A DNA stretch of 64,000 bases. It comes from Eretmocerus hayati (taxonomy: Eukaryota > Arthropoda > Insecta > Hymenoptera > Aphelinidae). Below the pieces are notes generated by a model. It was not told the DNA's origin and made no database searches. It saw only the letters and a program-made list of their open reading frames with translations. This document shows positions 58,301 through 64,000 of the stretch, one piece after another; position 1 is the stretch's first letter; every line of letters starts with the position of its first letter. The position numbers and the translations under genes were made by a program. The DNA is taken from contig CM056743.1 of NCBI GenBank assembly GCA_029851415.1, positions 12,826,727 through 12,890,726 on the forward strand. Reading direction: 5' to 3'.

Positions 58301-61300
58301 AGTTGAAATATCTGGCAGCTAATTAATTTGATGACATGGTTGACTAGGACTGTGTTGAGACTTGAGAGCTTCAGGTTTGTGAGAAATCCTTTCCTTCACA
58401 TTCTTCCTGAAGTTTCCATTTTTCCAAACTAGTCAGTTTTCATCAGAGATGTTTCTGAGTTGGATGATCGCATTGATAAAACTGCATACACTCAAGATCT
58501 TACGAGGGAGTGTCATGTCACAGAAAATCCAAAAAATAAGGTCACAAAAAGTATTGCTAAATGATTACAGTTCACAAATCATACACGACACTTTAGACGA
58601 CACTTTAGACTGGAAAAATTCATGACAAATGATGCGATTTATGGTACATCAGCGCTTGCTCAAACAGTTTTCAAGCTCCCCAACGAAACTTGATATAACG
58701 CTCTTCATAAGAAATCTCATGTCTCAGCGGTTTGCACTCATCACACATGGATATCTGAACTTTTGCACACGTTTGCAGACTGCATAGATGCGAAGAAAGT
58801 GTGAACCAGACCATGCATCAGTGTCTCTCTGATTTGTTGTGTCAGTCCCCTCGTCATCAGTTCATTCTCATAACTCGATCAATTGGTACATCAATGCCTT
58901 TGTGTTTCCCATTCTCTTCTTCTGGTTTATCAATATCGTCCTGGTTTTTGTCCACCATTGAAAGATTTAGTCCAAGTTGTTGTTTCACAGTAAACCCATT
59001 AAGGAATAGTGATGATTATTACATTAGCTCATACCTTTGGCTGTCCCTGCACGGACCCATCGTGAAAATTTTTCTAAAATTTATTGAAAAATGAATTTTC
59101 GTCTGAATTTTAGTTTCAAACTTTTTTGTCTGGACGATCATTGGTCGAAACCCGATCATACACTTTGATTGGTCGTGATCAGCTTTATCGCCCAGAACTT
59201 TTCCATCGCATCAAGTTAGAGAGTTACACTGATGGCCAAAAGCTTCTACAAGTTGGCTCTGTCGCACCCCCACTTGTACCTCACGGTATCCTAACCTATA
59301 AATGCAGAGTTCAAGCTCTTTCCAAGTGCTCCCTCACGTCAGATGAATCAGGACTCATAACTCATATAGGGACCCCAATCATCAAAAATCCTGAAATCGG
59401 TATTTCTTCAATTCCTGAATCAACTCGTCCATAACGTGCGGAGCATATCTTTGGAATGTTCACGGTCCGCAGAATTTGAAGATCCAAAAATTCGGTTGGA
59501 TATAATACGGAAAAGGATGCACACAGAAACTCGTTCGTCTTTCGATTAGAGAGGTATTCGCGAATCGGCTTTACTCTGTGAGCTGATGTTCGTTCTGGTG
59601 AGACTACGACAGGGTGTATATATGGGGTAACATATAGATATATATACAAGTTTGCTCCGACACAGGGGGTCAGGGCCTCCCGAGAGCCGCTGCTTTTAAT
59701 TGGCGCGAGGGGATCGAGAAAGAGGAGCAACGGATAAAGACACCGAGAGTGTGAGAACGGAGCTGTGGATGGCGGTGGCGGCGGCGTCGGTGGCATGCTG
59801 CATACATGAAACAGAGTGAGAGATGCAAAGAAATAAGAGATAGAAAAGAGAAAAGAGAGGTGTAGGTAGTACAGTCCTGATGGGTCGCATCTATACCATA
59901 AGGGCCCTATATATATAAAACACTGCGTGAGATGCAGAGCGCCGCCCGCCCGCCTGCCTTGCGATGTTCTTGTTGCTCCCTTCCACCATCTTTTGGACTC
60001 TGTTAGAACACCAAAAGAGAGAGAAAGAGGTGCTCGTCACCAGCACCCAAACCTCGACCCAAACCCTACTGTTACCTTTTGCAAGGTATAAAATTCACGG
60101 TGCAAAACGGATGGACCCACACCCAACCTGTGGAATGTTTCCACTGTCCGCGAAGACTGCTCCGGACGGACGAGATCTTATATGACCGACTATATCTGTT
60201 AAAGCATGCATATTCTCGTCTGCGGGTGGTATTACTCCGTCATTCTTTATATATTACTCTGGCCGAAGGAACAGGTTGAATTGAAGGAGTGATTCACGAT
60301 GGTGCATAACGATTGCGCTAAGTAACCAAGTTCTTAGGTCGGACTTCATTGAGAAGTATAATTGACCGTCATGGTACTGTGAGGTTCTTACTCACTGCCT
60401 TTTTGAATCTTTGAAGCTCGCTCTGAAGGATTGGTGAAGTTTTCAAACGCATTTTTCAATCAATGGCAAATTGAATACCTCGTCAAATACAGTGCTTCAA
60501 TATCTGAATAGTTGTTCATTGGTTTTTACAAAGACATCTTCGGAAATAACTGGGGTGAAATCCTGATAGCTTTCCAAGAAATTGGCCAGGGCTATGAAGT
60601 TAGATAGTTGATGGCACTTCAATTTGGTTAGTGAGCCTTGATCTACAAATGGATGCAGGAAGATAGTGTCATAGGTTACTTCGGACTTCATCGCAACTTC
60701 GACAATCACATCGCAGTGGCGTTATCGTGTCATTCAAATATCGATATTAGATCAGAAAATCAGCGTGTTGTAGATCAAGATGATGTCTACAGAAGTCACG
60801 GTGTCTTAGTGTGTTCGGACTTAGTATGGATATTGAATAGACCAGAATTCTTGACGGTTCAGGCTTAGATGGACATGGTATATTCGGAGATGAAGTAGCA
60901 CCAGTCAGAGCGTCTCCAGAACCAACGGTTGTACATTTGACATTCAATCCATAGAGCATGCGAGTTTCAAAAATCTCGCGGTTTAAGTGAAGATTCCGCT
61001 CAGTCCAATTCCGACTCCAGTGAAATTCTCCAGTGAAGTTCTTATGCCCGTCTCAATGTTCGATAACATTGGTGTCTAAGTAAAGTATGCTGTCTGGATG
61101 AGCGGCTAGAGTCAATGGAGAAAATAATTAACAATGTTAAACCCCATGGCGAGGCAGCCAAAGCCGATAGACCTGGGATTGGGTTCACACAACTCTAAAT
61201 AATTTTGTTAAATAAGAACTCAGAATAAGAGGTTGTTTTGGGTACTTTGAAGTTGTATCCCGGAGAGGAACGAGTGAATAATTTTGATCCTAATCACGGT

Positions 61301-62810
61301 TAGTGAGCTGCAGAGTGATAATGCCACATTTTCCAGCAAATTGATTTGGCATGGCATAGACTACAGAAATCTGACATGGTTGTAGGGTTGCCTGCATACA
61401 GCCGTTTTTCTTTCAAAGCTGGCCGACGAAGGGAGCAGATTTATCATTAGATGCATAAGGCATTGAGTTTCAAGCTACTACGGGTTGTCAAATGTCCATC
61501 GAACGCAATAATGAGAGGATCAGGTCCCAACATAAGTGTCCTCTGCTAGATTGTCTTAAAAGAGACGTGAAAGAAGCAAAACCCCTATTCTGTCAATGCT
61601 AAATTTGCTCCGTTACGTAGCCATTTTTATACCCTTGTGTGCAGGCAACCCGACATCGATGTCAGAACTCTTGACACTGACATCTTTGTAATACACTGTT
61701 GCTATTGAAATAATGACTAAAACTATCGACATGGAGGAAAAGAAAGTGGATGAGCGCAAGACACAAGCTATCAGATTTATGATCACAATTAATGGTTGAG
61801 AGTTTGAACACCCGTTGTTAAATATGTGAACTGTTGATATTAAAATTGTGTGCCGGGTGGCTTGATCATACTTGTTAAAATTTCTTGAACAATAAAGTTA
61901 GAAGTGGGAATAGCAATAAATTCAAGATCGAATAGAACGCAATCAACAATTATTTTGATGCAACCAATAAAGGATGCTGTAAATGTTCGCACAGAATGTC
62001 ACAAGCCAGCTCATTCGCAATTTTGTTCCATGCATGTATGCGGCCCACGTTTGGCACACAGTGTGATTCGACAGGGTATAAGGGTATATTCTGTACCTTT
62101 TCCTTTCTCTGTTCACTATATACGTGTGAGGAATGTGCGTTGGGACCAAGCCAGTTGCAGCATGCAGCCAGTGCAAAGTGAGCCCTCTCAGTGCTCTCCT
62201 TTTTCATTCCTGCAGCTATTCAGCTCCTTCTTAATTCCTTCGTTGTAACCTTCTCGCTTTTGCCGACGCCACTGGTTACTTTACTCAAGTCTTTTACTTA
62301 TATATACTGTATAAAAGCCAAGCCGCCTGGGAATACGAGATCGGTATTTCGGTGTTCTCTTATAACATACTCACCACCACACATACAGGTACTTGTTCTT
62401 CGATTCATTCATAATTCACGTATCAGCATGTTGTTTCACATCCTTTTAAAGCGTGTGAGCGATACAATTTGGAATGCAGAGTGATCCGAGCTTTTATTGA
62501 TTTTGGGGACCTGATGCATGGCAAGAATTGAGATAGACATTGTAAGGGACACGCAATTTTTGGTGGTGTCATGCTTTTATGGAAACGATGGAATGGATTA
62601 GAAGCAGATGATGATATCATTTGTTTCCTGTTGATGAAGGAAGTTTTTCTCTAAGCTTTTATCAGTCCTAAACTATTCTTGCTCATTGGAAAAATATTCC
62701 AGTTGTGTACATCATGGTCGTAACTCGCTCCTGTTTGCAAAAATGCAATTGCAGTTCAGCAATTAGCTACACAATTTGAGAATCAACCAGCCAACATATA
62801 CATTAGTACC

Positions 62811-63016
62811 GTAAACCGGGGGTGACTATGGCCACTTTGGAGCTTCTAATCAAATTCTCATAGCGATTTTGTAACCAAACTTCTATGTATCTTATTAGGT
62901 AATTCGACGCGTCTTGACTTCTTCCTTGAGATGCTGTGCTCAGAATTTAATTCCACCTATCTGCATTCTCAAGAACTGTAAAAAACAGAGTGGGCCATAG
63001 TTACCCCGGCATTTGG
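62811..63016. mobile_element. Short TIR element (~200 bp)
   Basis: The left end near 62816, CCGGGGGTGACTATGGCC, is matched inverted by GGCCATAGTTACCCCGG at 62994-63010. Imperfect inverted ends ~25 bp long; non-coding interior. MITE-like. Confidence 0.6.
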
Positions 63017-64000
63017 CGTGCTTGTGGCCAGCTTCATTGAGCAGCGCAAACTTCTTGTACTTTTCAACACAATTCGCGTATTCTCTCCTAGGAACATATT
63101 TTCTGATCACGAATAAGTCCAGAGATTTCGGTGAAATCATTTAATTGTTGGCATTTGTCAGATCACCAGCAATAACAACGAACACAACGTCTGAGTCGGT
63201 TAAAAAATCTGCCCCCACCGATTTTCCCATTCCTGATCGAAGTTACCGCCTCGTCTCGATTTCCTGCTTCGACCCCATCTATATCCATGAACGGATGACT
63301 CACGTTCGCAAACGTCATCTGAGCTTTTGTCCCTCTTGTCACAGAACAAGCAGACTCCATATATATAATACAGGGGTGATATGGCGGGACTTTGGCTTGG
63401 ATGCCACTCTCTTCACCCTCGCGGTACGATCTATTCGCGGGGCTTCGTTCACCCCCCTGAACATCAGATCGCATCGCATTCGAGACGGATACCCTATATT
63501 TCACTTTATATATATATGTATGTATACATAAAATATATATCTGTATCAGGCATCACCGCATGTGCAAACTCTGGCGACGATTATATAGTGACGGGAAGAG
63601 CTCTTATTTGATTCGGGACATATACGCACTCTGTCACTCCGATCAGGCTACTTGATGAATCCGGCTCTTATGTAGCAAAAGGTAAAATCTGTACACCACG
63701 CATGTGTTCTATAACCCCTTGAAATTCTGGATATATACTCTTGAGCACGACTATTGAGAAAATTCGAGAAACCTGGTACACTCCTAATAGAATAGTTACC
63801 GAGAAATGATATTGTATGGTTGCGTTTGGTTCATTCTATTAGTCTGTGGATATCGACGGAGTTTTGAGTTTACCTTTGAAAGGGGAAATGACTTTCATTC
63901 TTCAAGTCTGGTAGGCTTGGAGTTGAATTTGGGAATTATTTGAATTTCAATCAATGTTCTCGACCAAAATCGGATCAGAAATCTCCAATTAGAGAAAAGA

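Larger units (their letters stand above)
38022..64000 (+). other. dally: Glypican downstream intron (at least 26 kb), 3' exons not found
   Basis: After exon 4 no sequence resembling the next glypican segments (CG dipeptide, C-terminal cysteines with CW(N/S)G, Ser-Gly sites, GPI signal) was found on the + strand. The stretch holds palindromes at 38616-38757 and 42229-42359, tandem repeats at 42417-42655, GA/TC and CA tracts, decamer array B (45037-45280), a large inverted repeat (45599-46222) and a MITE (62811-63016). Blocks 46230-51900 and 53200-62800 contain nothing I can name. An unrecognised short exon here cannot be excluded. Confidence 0.65.

Noticed and set aside
59362..59796. 144-codon minus-strand frame beginning with a proline run
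   Set aside because: The proline start comes from a GGCGGTGGCGGC simple repeat; the rest has no family resemblance.
60497..60959. Minus-strand frames with a DQGS tetrapeptide, considered as a decayed retroelement protease
   Set aside because: Only one short motif fits; neighbouring polyprotein landmarks (reverse transcriptase, RNase H) are absent.

Overview
The window is nuclear DNA of an animal with canonical GT..AG introns, AT-rich intergenic sequence and no obvious CpG depletion. The second gene is a dally-type (division abnormally delayed) glypican, which points to an arthropod, most likely an insect. A hymenopteran is plausible from the general sequence style and repeats, but the window does not prove it. 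There are no bacterial features (operons, CRISPR arrays, rRNA). Only two protein-coding genes can be supported, both on the + strand.

Region 1 (1-9.7 kb): a complete Mcm7 gene, the replicative helicase subunit, in nine coding exons (119-9312; 726 aa predicted). All splice phases join correctly. Seven of its eight introns are short (72-239 bp). Intron 6 is 6,152 bp and holds a 457-bp inverted repeat whose arms match at every position compared by eye (2493-2949 against 3079-3535), a terminal-inverted-repeat element (4115-4872), and a GC-rich patch with a consensus E2F site and a CCAAT box (5815-5985).

Region 2 (9.7-16.4 kb): intergenic. Between 12.4 and 15.2 kb lies a nested transposon block. 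An outer element with ACTGTAAAAA-type ends and GGTTGAA/TTCAACC subterminal motifs contains degenerate ~245-bp tandem repeats, one inverted. It is interrupted by a second element with 30-bp perfect terminal inverted repeats.

Region 3 (16.4-64 kb): the 5' two thirds of a dally-like glypican gene. Coding exons 1-4 (16463-16769, 27566-27706, 36496-37081, 37817-38021) encode the signal sequence and most of the cysteine-rich domain (413 residues). The exons for the rest of the domain, the heparan-sulfate attachment region and the GPI signal were not found, so the gene probably runs past the right edge, making the last visible intron at least 26 kb. The introns hold many repeats: two degenerate arrays with a 10-bp period in opposite orientation (22.8-23.8 and 45.0-45.3 kb), a 1.5-kb transposon with 16-bp inverted repeats and a 5-bp target duplication (34779-36285), several short near-palindromic hairpins, a triplicated ~470-bp unit (28.4-29.65 kb), and GA/TC tracts.

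The two genes have unrelated jobs (DNA replication licensing; morphogen co-receptor at the cell surface), and nothing indicates joint function. The most unusual signals are the 457-bp inverted repeat in the Mcm7 intron and the paired decamer arrays in the glypican introns.
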